47,435 nucleotides of DNA. Origin: an uncultured Bacilli bacterium. Its GTDB lineage: Bacteria; Bacillota_I; Bacilli_A; RF39; UBA660. A program made the translations under genes and the position numbers. Below, piece after piece: positions 7,790 to 17,309 of this stretch (the first letter of the stretch is position 1; every line of letters begins with the position of its first letter). The notes under the pieces were generated by a model that saw only the letters and a list, made by a program, of their open reading frames with translations, was not told the origin of the DNA and did not search any database. Location: contig CANQCH010000001.1 in assembly GCA_947589165.1 (NCBI GenBank), positions 1-47,435 of the forward strand, in the 5' to 3' direction.

Positions 7790-8740
7790 ATGTATACCTT
7801 AAATATTTTAACATATCTTTTATTTCATCTTTTATGTATTTACGGCACGACCGTTATTTTAAGTAGTGGAATGTTTTTAGGCTTATATTTAAAATTGTTT
7901 AAAGAATTAGCTTACGAAGGCAAAAAATTTGATTTAGAAGGCTTAAAAATGAAAATTAAGGTTATTGGTGCCGATGGTAATATTCGGCCTTTAAAAAAAG
8001 TTATTTTTCTTTTTGGCTATAATATGTTAACGATGCTGATCAATTCTTTAAATTATGATATTTTTAAACGGAATATGTTATATTCTTTAAAAGATTACAT
8101 TGTTCCTTTAAGTGAAGATGAAGCCAATATTTTTAGTAAACATCCTCGCGGATTAACCGCTTATCTAATAACGAAACTATATGCTTTAGGTATTTCGACT
8201 TTTAATATGAATTTTGTGAAAAAAGGTCAAGCTAGTAAATTAAAATGTTTAATAGTTAAAGATGATCTTTACGTTATAAAAGTAACCGGTTATTTAAAAG
8301 GTAAAAAGCAAAAAGAATTAAAACAATTAGTGTATGACTATTTATTGCAAATAATTTTAATATATCAAAATGAATTTGACACGGAAGAAGAAATGCTCGC
8401 TTATTTAAGTCAATTTGATGAATTTACATTAGACGTAACGGATGAAATTGATTTAACCAAGGGTAATGTTTTTACGTATCCTATGGAAGATGGGGAAATA
8501 ATTTGGCGTTATACCGAAGATTATCAAGACTTTACAATTGTTACGGCTTTTGGTGAAGCCTTAAATATGAGTGCCGAAGAACAACGCGCGATTATCCAAA
8601 AATATTTGGCCGAAAATAAAGTCGATACCGAGGTTGAGTGTTTTGATGCCAATTTCAAGCCTTGTGAAAAATTAGAATTTCCGGAAGAAATAAATCATTT
8701 AGATGATGAGGGGCCAAAATTAACTAGAACTAAAAAATAA
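7790..8740 (+). CDS. Hypothetical protein with hydrophobic N-terminus
   Basis: A 316-residue protein I do not recognise. Residues about 5-33 form one long hydrophobic segment (signal anchor). The rest looks soluble: a basic helical part (about 35-150), a KYDL-like mixed region, and a strongly acidic C-terminal third rich in Asp and Glu. The tail ends with a short basic patch (LTRTKK). ATG follows AAAGGAG; a TATAAT lies at 7752-7757. Monocistronic between two hairpins. Confidence 0.75.
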   Translation: MYTLNILTYLLFHLLCIYGTTVILSSGMFLGLYLKLFKELAYEGKKFDLEGLKMKIKVIGADGNIRPLKKVIFLFGYNMLTMLINSLNYDIFKRNMLYSLKDYIVPLSEDEANIFSKHPRGLTAYLITKLYALGISTFNMNFVKKGQASKLKCLIVKDDLYVIKVTGYLKGKKQKELKQLVYDYLLQIILIYQNEFDTEEEMLAYLSQFDEFTLDVTDEIDLTKGNVFTYPMEDGEIIWRYTEDYQDFTIVTAFGEALNMSAEEQRAIIQKYLAENKVDTEVECFDANFKPCEKLEFPEEINHLDDEGPKLTRTKK

Positions 8741-8766
8741 AAGATGATATTAATCTTTTATTTTTT
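8732..8766. terminator. Bidirectional terminator
   Basis: Perfect 14-bp stem (8732-8745 with 8753-8766), 7-nt loop, A-run on one side and T-run on the other. Serves the convergent genes ending at 8740 and 8758. Confidence 0.85.
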
Positions 8767-9108
8767 TATAACGGTCAATGCGGCATTTTTATAAGTTCGG
8801 GTTAAAAGACCAATTCCTAGTTTGGTGCCACCAAAATAACGAACGACAACCACTAAAATATTATTTAAATTATTTAATTCCAATAAATTATAGATTTGAC
8901 TACCAGCGCTGCCACTAGGTTCTTTATCATCCGTTTTCCCACCTGTATTAGCAAATTTATAGGCATAGACTAAATGATTAGCTTTTTTATGTTCTTTTTT
9001 TAAAGCCGCAATAATTTCTTTTATTTCTTTTTCGGTATCTAAAGCATAAGCATAACTAATAAATTTGGATTTTTTAATTTCCAGGGTATTTTCTTTTAAA
9101 AGTTCCAT
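8758..9108 (-). CDS. IMPACT/YigZ family protein, N-terminal domain only
   Basis: A 116-residue protein matching the N-terminal UPF0029 (IMPACT) domain: KKSKFISYAYAL near the start, then DDKEPSGSAGSQIYNLLE and VVVVRYFGGTKLGIGLLTRTY at the C-terminal end. YigZ proteins usually have about 200-210 residues with a second (DUF1949) domain; that half is missing here and a terminator follows at once. IMPACT in eukaryotes inhibits the kinase GCN2; the bacterial role is unknown. The start at 9108 has AAGGAG; a TTG at 9123 is rejected as it lies upstream of that SD. Confidence 0.88.
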   Translation of the reverse strand: MELLKENTLEIKKSKFISYAYALDTEKEIKEIIAALKKEHKKANHLVYAYKFANTGGKTDDKEPSGSAGSQIYNLLELNNLNNILVVVVRYFGGTKLGIGLLTRTYKNAALTVIKK

Positions 9109-9183
9109 AAAATCTCCTTGCAAATATTATAGCTTATTTTTCCTTATATTTGTAGTATAATAAAGACAAAAAGAGGTGAGATA

Positions 9184-10956
9184 ATGTTAGAAGAAAAATT
9201 AAAAACGATACCTCATTTACCGGGTAGTTATCAAATGCGCAATGCCAATAATACGATTATTTATGTCGGTAAAGCCAAAGATTTATTTAAACGGGTTAAT
9301 AGTTATTTTAAAGGTAATGTTACCGGTAAAACCGCTAAATTAGTCAGTGAAATTACGGATTTTACGTATATTACGACGGCAACCGAACAAGAAGCATTTA
9401 TTTTAGAAATTAATTTAATTAAACAATATAATCCTAAATATAATATTTTACTAAAAGATGATAAAACTTATCCTTACATCGAATATATATCTAAACCATA
9501 TCCCCGGTTAAAAGTATCCCGGTATACTAATATCCGGAAAAAAGATAAAAAAGTTTTATTTGGTCCTTATCCGAACGTTTATGCTGCCCGGCGTATTGTG
9601 AATTTAATTAATCGGTTATATCCTTTAAAAAAATGTGAAGGTAATCCCAAAAAGGTGTGCCTATATTATCATATTGGTGAATGCTTAGGTTATTGTGAAA
9701 ATCAAGCATCAGGGAAGGAACTCGCCCAAATGGAAAGCGATATCTTAAGTTTTTTAAAAGGTAATAATAAAATCATTAAAGCGAAAATCATGGAAAAGAT
9801 GGCAAAGCTCGCCGATAACTTAAACTTTGAAGCGGCATTAGAATTAAAAAAAGAATTACAATTTATCGATTTAGTTTTAGATCGCCAAAAAATTGAAATT
9901 CATGATTATATTAATCGCGATGTTGTCGGTTTTTATTTAGATGAAGGCATTGTTTCCGTGCAAATATTATTTTTGCGAAATGGGAAAATTGTCGGGGGCA
10001 GCAATGAAAAATTCTATTTAATTAGTGATTTAATTGATGAAGTCAATTCTTTTATCTTTAATTTTTATTCGAAACATGAAATTCCATCCGAAATTATTAT
10101 TGATAAACGCTTAGATGCCGCAATTATTAGCGATATTTTAAAAACAAAAGTTTATGTTCCCCAAAAGGGAAAGAAAAAAGAATTAGTGGATATGGCTTTA
10201 AATAATGCCCAAATTGCTTTGGAACAAGAATTAAAGATTATTGAAAAAAATGAAAGAAGAACGGAAGGAGCTAATGAAGAACTCCGGCAAATTCTAAACT
10301 TACCAATTTTGGACCGGATTGAAGCTTTCGATAACTCCAATTTATTTGGCTCATTCTCGGTCAGTGGCATGGTCGTTTTTATCGATGGAAAACCCGCCAG
10401 AAAAGAATATCGGAAATATAAAGTTACCGTCGATAAAAATGATGATTATAATACTATGAAAGAAGTAATTTATCGCCGTTATTATCGGGTTTTAGTCGAT
10501 AAATTAGTACCACCGGATTTAATCTTAGTTGATGGGGGTATTAACCAAATCAATGCTTGTAATGATGTTTTAAAGATGCTTAATTTAAAAATTAAAGTTT
10601 GTGGTTTAAAAAAAGATGATCGCCATCGCACTAGTGAACTTATTGATGGTGATACCCTAGAAACGATTGCGATTCCAAGAACCAGTGATATATTTCATTA
10701 TTTGACGCGTATTCAAGATGAAGTCCATCGGTATACCATTACTTATCATAAACAAATTCGGAGTAAAGGTAGTATTGCAAGCGTTTTAGATAATATTGAA
10801 GGTATTGGTTCCGTGCGGAAAAAAATGCTAATTAAAAAGTATGGAAGTGTTGCCAAAATGAAAGAAGCATCGATAAAGGAACTAACCGAAATTATTCCGG
10901 AACCAGTGGCGCAAAATTTAAAAAATTATTTAGAAAATATGAATCGCAGTAATTAG
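9184..10956 (+). CDS. uvrC: Excinuclease ABC subunit C
   Basis: A 590-residue UvrC, the nuclease that makes both incisions in nucleotide excision repair. Domain order is normal: GIY-YIG nuclease (about 12-90, GSYQM...IIYVGKAKDL), Cys-rich region (CLYYHIGECLGYC, about 157-170), UVR motif for UvrB contact (about 205-235), RNase H-like endonuclease (DLILVDGG near 444) and C-terminal helix-hairpin-helix repeats (IEGIGSVRKKMLIKKYG). ATG after GAGGTGAG; TATAAT at 9156-9161. uvrA and uvrB are not in the window. Monocistronic. Confidence 0.97.
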   Translation: MLEEKLKTIPHLPGSYQMRNANNTIIYVGKAKDLFKRVNSYFKGNVTGKTAKLVSEITDFTYITTATEQEAFILEINLIKQYNPKYNILLKDDKTYPYIEYISKPYPRLKVSRYTNIRKKDKKVLFGPYPNVYAARRIVNLINRLYPLKKCEGNPKKVCLYYHIGECLGYCENQASGKELAQMESDILSFLKGNNKIIKAKIMEKMAKLADNLNFEAALELKKELQFIDLVLDRQKIEIHDYINRDVVGFYLDEGIVSVQILFLRNGKIVGGSNEKFYLISDLIDEVNSFIFNFYSKHEIPSEIIIDKRLDAAIISDILKTKVYVPQKGKKKELVDMALNNAQIALEQELKIIEKNERRTEGANEELRQILNLPILDRIEAFDNSNLFGSFSVSGMVVFIDGKPARKEYRKYKVTVDKNDDYNTMKEVIYRRYYRVLVDKLVPPDLILVDGGINQINACNDVLKMLNLKIKVCGLKKDDRHRTSELIDGDTLETIAIPRTSDIFHYLTRIQDEVHRYTITYHKQIRSKGSIASVLDNIEGIGSVRKKMLIKKYGSVAKMKEASIKELTEIIPEPVAQNLKNYLENMNRSN

Positions 10957-10994
10957 GAAAAAATTATTCTTTTTGTGACATACAAAGGTTGTTA

Positions 10995-11023
10995 TTGCTA
11001 AATAATTAAAGATATTTTATAAT
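10995..11023 (+). promoter_or_regulatory. Sigma-A promoter
   Basis: TTGCTA (10995-11000), 17-nt spacer, TATAAT (11018-11023). Drives the hypothetical gene at 11049, whose SD is AGGAGG. Confidence 0.75.
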
Positions 11024-11048
11024 AAATAATAATTTTTAGGAGGATACT

Positions 11049-11714
11049 ATGGAAACAAAAAAAGAATTAAGATCAAATGGAGTAGATTGTTTAGAATTAA
11101 GTGTTTATTTAAGTCAAAAGTTGAAAAATAAAATTGATTTTACTAATTCCGTATTAAGTGGCATCCCTGAAGGAAAATATCGTCCTATTCCCGAAAACTT
11201 TCATAATGGTATCGAATGGCTATGGCAATATGGCATCCCTTTTTATTTTAAATATTGTAAAGATGGTTTTTTACGGCTTGGCGTAGGGGATTCTATTTAT
11301 CATGAAACTTCGATGGGGGAAAAATTGGCTGCTTTAAGTGATTTTTATCTAGCTCTACAGGAAAAATTTGGAGAACCAACCGTTTTTTATACAACAAAGG
11401 ATGATGATGAGGGACTTATAACATTGCAATGGTCATTTATTAATAAAGAAGAAGATATTGCTAAATTTAAAAATAATAGCATGTTCGATGATGCGGATAT
11501 TGATGAATTGATTGTTATTGGCGAACCTATTGCTAAAATGCCAGGATATCAATTAAGTGCGGAAACCAAAAAGATAATTTCCCATCAAGTAGGGCTTCCT
11601 TTTGATTTACTATCTATAGTTGATGAAAATATGGCCGAATATCAAAAATTCAAAGCTTTAGCTAAATCCCCATTTGTTCGCCAAAGAATACCAAAAAAAA
11701 GTGCTAATTTATAG
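11049..11714 (+). CDS. Hypothetical soluble protein
   Basis: A 221-residue protein with no signal or membrane segment. I do not recognise its family. The sequence has several aromatic-rich stretches (GIEWLWQYGIPFYFKYC near 59-75) and an acidic middle (FDDADIDELIVIGEP), with a Lys-rich end. It has a near-consensus promoter, a strong AGGAGG SD and its own terminator, so it is a real, separately expressed gene. Confidence 0.75.
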   Translation: METKKELRSNGVDCLELSVYLSQKLKNKIDFTNSVLSGIPEGKYRPIPENFHNGIEWLWQYGIPFYFKYCKDGFLRLGVGDSIYHETSMGEKLAALSDFYLALQEKFGEPTVFYTTKDDDEGLITLQWSFINKEEDIAKFKNNSMFDDADIDELIVIGEPIAKMPGYQLSAETKKIISHQVGLPFDLLSIVDENMAEYQKFKALAKSPFVRQRIPKKSANL

Positions 11715-11722
11715 CATTTTTT
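11696..11722 (+). terminator. Terminator overlapping the hypothetical gene's stop
   Basis: TGCTA (11702-11706) pairs with TAGCA (11712-11716), extended by a G-T wobble and A-T pairs, then a T-rich run. Confidence 0.7.
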
Positions 11723-11755
11723 CTTTATTTAGGGTATAATCTATTTGGTGGTAAT

Positions 11756-12892
11756 ATGCGACTTATATCCTTAAATAAAGATCCCAATATTAGCGTTAAA
11801 GAAGAGATTGTTACCTTTTTAAACCCAGATTATGTCTATATTCCCATACTTAAAGAAAAACTATTAGTTAAACAAAATACCAAAGTATTAAAGGGTAGTT
11901 ATATTTTTCAAAATAATTTAGCCATTACTAGTCCTATCTCGGGAAAAGTTATTGGCCTTAAAGTCGAAAAAGGTTATAAATATGTTGTCATTCAAAATGA
12001 TTTTCAAGAAAAAAGAGTTAATGTTAAACGCCCTAATATTAGTCATTTAAGTATTAAAATATTACTTGAAGCATTAGAAAAACATGAAGCTAAAAATTTA
12101 TTAAATCTTTTTCGGAGCTTAAAAAAACGGCAAAATATTATTATCAATGTGATTGATGATGAACCATATTGTAAAACGAGAATTATGCTTTTAAAAGAAA
12201 ATATTACGAATGTTTTAAATTTATTAAGTGGGTTAAGTCTTTTATACCATAGTGAAAAAAATATTGTGGCGATTAAAGCTCAAGAAAGTAGTTTAATTGA
12301 TGAATGTTTGAATGTTATTGGTAGTTATCCGAATATTAATTTAGCTTTAGTTGATGATTTATATTTATTAGGCCAAAATCATTATTTATTAGAACATTTA
12401 AAGTATGATGCGAGTAGTAGTTTATGTTTAACGATTGAAGAATTATTAAGATTATATGATTTAATTTATAATAATGGATATAGTCATGAAAAATTAATTA
12501 CAATTAGTGGTTCGGCGATTGCGGGAGCAGGCCAAGTTTTTAAAGTAAAAAAATATACGGATGCCCATGAATTAATAATTAAAAATTATCATTTAAAGGC
12601 CGCGGATATCCAATATGTTAAAAATGGCTTAATGCGGGGCGATATTACATTAGCACCTGATTTAATTATCACGGATGATATAAATATTATTAATATTATG
12701 AAAAAGGAAGAAGACAAATGTTTGCCATGCTTTAACTGTGGTAAATGTGTCAGTATTTGTCCCGTGAAAATTGATTGTCGGCGCGTTTTAAAACAAAAAA
12801 GGCGTGATCCTCGCTGCCTAAATTGTGGGTTATGTAATTATATTTGTCCTAGTAATATTAAATTAAAAGAAATAATTCGAGGTGAAGAGTAA
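11756..12892 (+). CDS. RnfC-like 4Fe-4S protein, degenerate
   Basis: A 378-residue protein with the RnfC domain order. An N-terminal barrel-sandwich domain (about 25-75; SPISGKVIGL matches the RnfC_N pattern) is followed by a Complex1_51K-like region (NVIDDEPYCKTRIMLLKENI, 131-150), an SLBB-like segment (LITISGSAIAGAG, 247-259) and two ferredoxin motifs. The motifs are C325-x2-C328-x2-C331-x3-C335-P and C354-x2-C357-x2-C360-x3-C364-P. RnfC normally oxidises NADH or ferredoxin in a membrane ion pump. Missing here is the glycine-rich GGAGFPT-type loop expected before residue 131, which binds FMN and NADH. A TATAAT lies at 11735-11740 and the SD is GGTGG. Its stop overlaps the next start by 1 nt. 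Confidence 0.8.
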   Translation: MRLISLNKDPNISVKEEIVTFLNPDYVYIPILKEKLLVKQNTKVLKGSYIFQNNLAITSPISGKVIGLKVEKGYKYVVIQNDFQEKRVNVKRPNISHLSIKILLEALEKHEAKNLLNLFRSLKKRQNIIINVIDDEPYCKTRIMLLKENITNVLNLLSGLSLLYHSEKNIVAIKAQESSLIDECLNVIGSYPNINLALVDDLYLLGQNHYLLEHLKYDASSSLCLTIEELLRLYDLIYNNGYSHEKLITISGSAIAGAGQVFKVKKYTDAHELIIKNYHLKAADIQYVKNGLMRGDITLAPDLIITDDINIINIMKKEEDKCLPCFNCGKCVSICPVKIDCRRVLKQKRRDPRCLNCGLCNYICPSNIKLKEIIRGEE

Positions 12893-13803
12893 TGCCCTAT
12901 ATTCATAGTAAAATAAAAGTCCAAAATATCGTTAGGGATATTATATTTTCTTTACTACCATTAGTAATATATGGTTGTTATAAAAATGGTTATTTAGTTT
13001 ACCAAAAAAATTTAATACCCTTTTGGCTTATTTTTAAACCCTTAATCTTATTTGGGGGCAGTTTCATTATTTATGAATTATATAATTTAATTCGGTATCA
13101 TAAATTATTTTTAGATTATGGTTTAGTGCCATATCTCGTTTTAAGTATGGTTGTATCACCGCAAATAAGTTTAAAATTGTACTTTTTAGTAATTACGATC
13201 TTTCTTTTAATTGATAAACTAATTTTTCGGAAATTAACCTTTAATCGTAGTGCCTTATTAAAACTAGGCTTGGGTATCTGGGCTTATTTAAAGCATAATT
13301 ATGAATACGCTAATCTTTTAGAACAAAAGGGCAATTTTTTATACAATTATTTTGATCTTTTAATGGGTCATCAAATTGGCGGTATTGCATCAACTAGTAT
13401 TATTATCGCGGTAATTGGCTATTTTATTTTAAGTTACCGGCAAGATATTAAAGATCTAATTTTTAAAATTAGCTATGGTACTTTTTTTATCGGTAGTTTA
13501 ATTATGATGCTTTATGAAAAAAATTTTAATTTTACCATTTTATTTAATGCCAATGTTATTTTTGCTCTTATTTTTGTGGCGATGGATGATATTAGTAGCC
13601 CTAATACCCGCGGTGGTTTAATTATTTATAGCCTTTTAATCGGGCTATTAACACTTACTTTTTCTTATTTTACTAATTATTACGCCGGCGTTTATTTAGC
13701 AATTCTTCTTACCAGTTTTGGGGGAAATATTTATGATAGACTAGCTAATTTACGAATTTTCCCGAAAAAAAGTAAAAAAAATAAAGGAAATGGCCTAGGA
13801 TAA
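12892..13803 (+). CDS. RnfD/NqrB-like membrane subunit, degenerate
   Basis: A 303-residue polytopic protein with about eight or nine membrane segments. RnfD landmarks: KLIFRKLTFNRSALLKLGLG (109-128), matching the FGGLGxNxFNPA region; MGHQIGGIASTSIIIAVIG (158-176), matching the GSIGETS helix; and MDDISSPNTRGG (231-242), matching the ATDxVTSPxTxxG motif. The SGAT motif that carries covalent FMN in typical RnfD is not present. It overlaps the RnfC-like gene by 1 nt. No RnfG, RnfE, RnfA or RnfB follows; the next gene is dnaG. Role unknown; likely a membrane partner of the Fe-S protein. Confidence 0.78.
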   Translation: MPYIHSKIKVQNIVRDIIFSLLPLVIYGCYKNGYLVYQKNLIPFWLIFKPLILFGGSFIIYELYNLIRYHKLFLDYGLVPYLVLSMVVSPQISLKLYFLVITIFLLIDKLIFRKLTFNRSALLKLGLGIWAYLKHNYEYANLLEQKGNFLYNYFDLLMGHQIGGIASTSIIIAVIGYFILSYRQDIKDLIFKISYGTFFIGSLIMMLYEKNFNFTILFNANVIFALIFVAMDDISSPNTRGGLIIYSLLIGLLTLTFSYFTNYYAGVYLAILLTSFGGNIYDRLANLRIFPKKSKKNKGNGLG

Positions 13804-13831
13804 GGAAATATATATAATTAGAGGGGAAAAA

Positions 13832-15562
13832 ATGGCTTATATTCGAGAAGAGGAAATTAATAAAATTAGAGCCGAAGCCGATATTGTCGATATCATATCG
13901 GATTATTTAGCGTTGCAACCAAAAGGGAAAAATTATGTGGCTTTATGTCCATTTCACAATGATCATTCCCCTAGTTTAGTTGTTTCCAAAGAACGACAAA
14001 TATTTAATTGTTTTACTTGTCGAACCGGAGGAAATGTTTTTAGTTTTGTCATGAAATACGAAAATGTTTCTTTTATCGAAGCTATCGAAATTGTGGCCCG
14101 AAAAATTGGCTATAATTTACATATTGACCATCAAGTAAACGAAAATAAAGCGTTAAAAAAAGAATACGAAATGTATGATTTAGCAACGAAATTTTACCAA
14201 AATAATTTAAATAGTACGGAAGGCACTTTAGCCCGCGAATATTTAAAATCGCGGGGTATTAATCAAGATATTATAAAAGAATTTAAGCTTGGTTTAGCTT
14301 TAGATAAAAAAGATGTCTTATATCAATTATTAAGCCAAAAAGAATTTAGTTTAAATGAGATTGAAGGTCTGGGCCTCGTTAATAAATCGGGCACCGCTAT
14401 TTTTGATACTTTTCAAAAACGCATTATGATTCCCATTGCTAATTTGAATGGCCAAGTTGTAGCTTTTACGGGACGAATATATCAAAATGAAGATACGGCC
14501 AAATATATTAATACGAAAGAAACGAGTATCTATAAAAAAGGCCATATCTTATTTAATTTTGCCAATGCCAAAGAAGATATCAAAAAATCACACGAAATGA
14601 TTATTGTCGAAGGTAATATGGATGCAATTATGCTTAGTGCGAAAGGGATTAAAAATGTCGTGGCTTTAATGGGAGTAGCTATTTCCCCTGAACAAATCGC
14701 CGAGATTAAAAAGCTGCGGGTTAAAGTAATCGTCATGTTAGATAATGATAATGCCGGGGAAAGTGCGACTTTAGATGTGGGTGATAAACTCTTGACGAAT
14801 GGCATTGAAACGAAAGTAGTGCGGTTAAGTGGGGCAAAAGACCCGGATGAATATATTCGCCAGTATGGTTTAGATGCGTTAAAAAATAATTTAAAAGAAG
14901 CACCAAGTTATTTAGATTTTAAATTAAATTATTTAAAAAGTGATAAAGATTTGCAAAATATTACCGATGTGGTAAAATACATCAAGGAAGTTTTGCATTC
15001 ACTAGCGCATTATGATGATTTAACTAAGGAAATGATTATCAATAAATTAAGTGAAAATTATCATTTGGATAAAGAAGTTTTAAAGCAAAACTTAGGTCCG
15101 ATAAAACCAGTTTTAAAACCAGAAGGACCAAAAGTGGAAACATCAAAAGCTAAAACTAAATATGATATTGCCGCCCGAGCCATCCTTTATGCCATGATGA
15201 ACGATAGTAAATATATTCGCATTTATAAAGAAAACTTAGGTTATTTTAAGAATAAAAGCGAAAGAATAATTGCGAGTGAAATCGTTTATTATAATAATAA
15301 CCATCAAGGTATAAATATGGCCGATTTTCTCACCTTTATGGAAGGAAGAGACGATATATATCCCTATTTAATGGAAATAATCCATGAAAATGAAGAACAA
15401 GAGTTAAATACAGATGAATTTAATAATTGGATTGCCGTCGTAATTAAAGAATTAAAAAAAGCGGAAATTAATGATTTAAAAAAACAAATGCAGCAGGAAA
15501 TGGATGTCAATAAGAAAATGGAAATTTTAGCTAAATTAGCGGAATTAAAAAAGGAAGTGTAG
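13832..15562 (+). CDS. dnaG: DNA primase
   Basis: A 576-residue primase that makes RNA primers for replication. The CHC2 zinc finger is at about 39-64 (CPFHNDHSPSLVV...FNCFTC). The TOPRIM core carries IIVEGNMDAIML (about 257-268) and VIVMLDNDNAGE (about 299-310). The C-terminal region (about 440-576) is the helicase-binding part, Lys/Glu-rich at the very end. AGGGGAAAAA SD; a TATAAT at 13813-13818 may start the dnaG-rpoD-trmK transcript. The rpoD gene begins 2 nt after its stop. Confidence 0.97.
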   Translation: MAYIREEEINKIRAEADIVDIISDYLALQPKGKNYVALCPFHNDHSPSLVVSKERQIFNCFTCRTGGNVFSFVMKYENVSFIEAIEIVARKIGYNLHIDHQVNENKALKKEYEMYDLATKFYQNNLNSTEGTLAREYLKSRGINQDIIKEFKLGLALDKKDVLYQLLSQKEFSLNEIEGLGLVNKSGTAIFDTFQKRIMIPIANLNGQVVAFTGRIYQNEDTAKYINTKETSIYKKGHILFNFANAKEDIKKSHEMIIVEGNMDAIMLSAKGIKNVVALMGVAISPEQIAEIKKLRVKVIVMLDNDNAGESATLDVGDKLLTNGIETKVVRLSGAKDPDEYIRQYGLDALKNNLKEAPSYLDFKLNYLKSDKDLQNITDVVKYIKEVLHSLAHYDDLTKEMIINKLSENYHLDKEVLKQNLGPIKPVLKPEGPKVETSKAKTKYDIAARAILYAMMNDSKYIRIYKENLGYFKNKSERIIASEIVYYNNNHQGINMADFLTFMEGRDDIYPYLMEIIHENEEQELNTDEFNNWIAVVIKELKKAEINDLKKQMQQEMDVNKKMEILAKLAELKKEV

Positions 15563-15564
15563 AT

Positions 15565-16683
15565 ATGAAGAAGGTTAAAGAAATTAAGGAAATTAAAACT
15601 TTAGAAGAAAGAGTCGAATCATTACTTGTAATTGGGAAAGAAAAGGGTTATATAACTTTTGAACAATTAGCGGAAGAATTAAAAGGTTTAGAAGTTGATA
15701 GTGATTCCTTAGACGAATTATATAATAAATTTGTCGAAAATAAAATTAATGTTATTCCCGAAGCTGATGTCGATAGTGATGGTAATGCGCGGAAAAAAGA
15801 AGATGAACAAGATGATGTCATTATTGTCGAAGAAGATATCACGAAAGATACGAATATTAACGATCCTGTGCGGATGTATTTAAAAGAAATTGGGCGCATC
15901 CCTTTACTATCACCGGAACAAGAAATGGAAATTTCAAAACGTGTAGCAGCCGGAGATGAAGAAGCGAAAAGAATTCTCGCCGAATCTAATTTACGGTTAG
16001 TCGTAAGTATTGCCAAAAGATATGTGGGACGTGGTTTATTATTCTTGGATTTAATTCAAGAAGGTAATATTGGGTTAATGAAAGCTGTCGATAAATTTGA
16101 TTATGATAAAGGTTATAAATTTTCGACTTATGCAACATGGTGGATTCGCCAAGCTATTACGAGAGCCCTAGCGGATCAAGCCCGGACTATTAGAGTACCC
16201 GTTCATATGGTTGAAACGATTAATAAATTAGCCCGCATCCAACGCCAATTAACGCTTGATTTAAATCGGGATCCATCCGAAGAAGAAATTGCAAAAAAGA
16301 TGAATATTACGCCCGAAAAGGTTAGAGAAGTTTTAAAAATTAGTCAAGAACCATTATCTTTGGAAACGCCCATTGGTGAAGAAGAAGATTCTAACTTTGG
16401 CGATTTTTTGAAAGATGAATCTTGTCTTTCTCCTGAAGAATTTACCGAAAATGAAATGTTAAAAAAAGAAATAAAAGAAGTTTTAATGTCTTTACAAGAA
16501 CGGGAACAACAAGTCTTAGAATTACGATTTGGTCTTATTGATGGAACTTGTCATACCCTTGAAGAAGTAGGCAAACGCTTTAATGTTACCCGCGAAAGAA
16601 TCAGACAAATTGAAGCAAAAGCTTTAAGAAAGTTAAGACATCCATCGCGGGCCAAAAAATTACGTGATTTTTTAGGTGAATAA
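15565..16683 (+). CDS. rpoD: RNA polymerase primary sigma factor
   Basis: A 372-residue group 1 sigma factor (SigA). Region 1.1 is short and acidic (DEQDDVIIVEEDI, about 77-90). Region 1.2-2 follows: DPVRMYLKEIGRIPLLSPEQE, then NLRLVVSIAKRYVGRGLLFLDLIQEGNIGLMKAVDKFDY and the -10 reading helix TYATWWIRQAITRALADQ. Region 3 and the region 4 helix-turn-helix (TLEEVGKRFNVTRERIRQIE) complete it. This fits the many TTGACA/TATAAT promoters in the window. dnaG-rpoD is the classic macromolecular synthesis operon order. Confidence 0.98.
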   Translation: MKKVKEIKEIKTLEERVESLLVIGKEKGYITFEQLAEELKGLEVDSDSLDELYNKFVENKINVIPEADVDSDGNARKKEDEQDDVIIVEEDITKDTNINDPVRMYLKEIGRIPLLSPEQEMEISKRVAAGDEEAKRILAESNLRLVVSIAKRYVGRGLLFLDLIQEGNIGLMKAVDKFDYDKGYKFSTYATWWIRQAITRALADQARTIRVPVHMVETINKLARIQRQLTLDLNRDPSEEEIAKKMNITPEKVREVLKISQEPLSLETPIGEEEDSNFGDFLKDESCLSPEEFTENEMLKKEIKEVLMSLQEREQQVLELRFGLIDGTCHTLEEVGKRFNVTRERIRQIEAKALRKLRHPSRAKKLRDFLGE

Positions 16684-17309
16684 TGAATTCTAAACGAATT
16701 CAAATAATGGCGGAATTAGTTAGTACTAATCATAAAGTTATTGATATTGGTACCGATCATGCTTATTTACCCATTTATTTAGTTCAAAAACGTGCATTTA
16801 CCGATGTTACGGCTGCGGATATCTCAGCTAAAGTATTAGAGCAAGCCCAAAAAAATATTGCTAAATTTAATTTAACGGATAAAATTAAAATCATCGTTTC
16901 TGATGGATTTAAAAATACATCGGTCAAATATGAGACGGCTGTTATCGCCGGTTTAGGTTTTAATACTATTGCCAAAATTATTAATGAAGCTATTCTTTTA
17001 CCCGAAGAACTTATTATTGAAAGTAATAATCATATTGAACAATTAAGAAAATTTATGATGCAAAAAGGTTACCAAATCGTTAAAGAAGTTGTTGTATATG
17101 AAAAGGGGAAATATTATGTTATTCTTAAATATAAGAAAGGTCCAGAAAAATTAACTTGGGAAGAAATAAATTTTGGTAAAAATAAAGATAAAAGTTTTTT
17201 AACTTTCTTGTATCAAAAAAAATTAAGTGAATATAATCATAATCATTTACCAGAATACGAAGAATATTTGCAAAAATTAAATACGTTTATTGAAAAAATA
17301 CCGGATTAG
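16683..17309 (+). CDS. trmK: tRNA (adenine22-N1)-methyltransferase TrmK
   Basis: A 208-residue class I SAM methyltransferase of the TrmK (YqfN) family, which makes m1A22 in tRNA. Motif I VIDIGTDHAYLPIYLVQ (about 19-35) and the ADIS acidic loop are visible, as is the ETAVIAGLGFNTI block. It follows rpoD directly (1-nt overlap), as in Bacilli where trmK sits just after sigA. Its last 23 nt overlap the convergent VrrA-like gene. Confidence 0.92.
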   Translation: MNSKRIQIMAELVSTNHKVIDIGTDHAYLPIYLVQKRAFTDVTAADISAKVLEQAQKNIAKFNLTDKIKIIVSDGFKNTSVKYETAVIAGLGFNTIAKIINEAILLPEELIIESNNHIEQLRKFMMQKGYQIVKEVVVYEKGKYYVILKYKKGPEKLTWEEINFGKNKDKSFLTFLYQKKLSEYNHNHLPEYEEYLQKLNTFIEKIPD

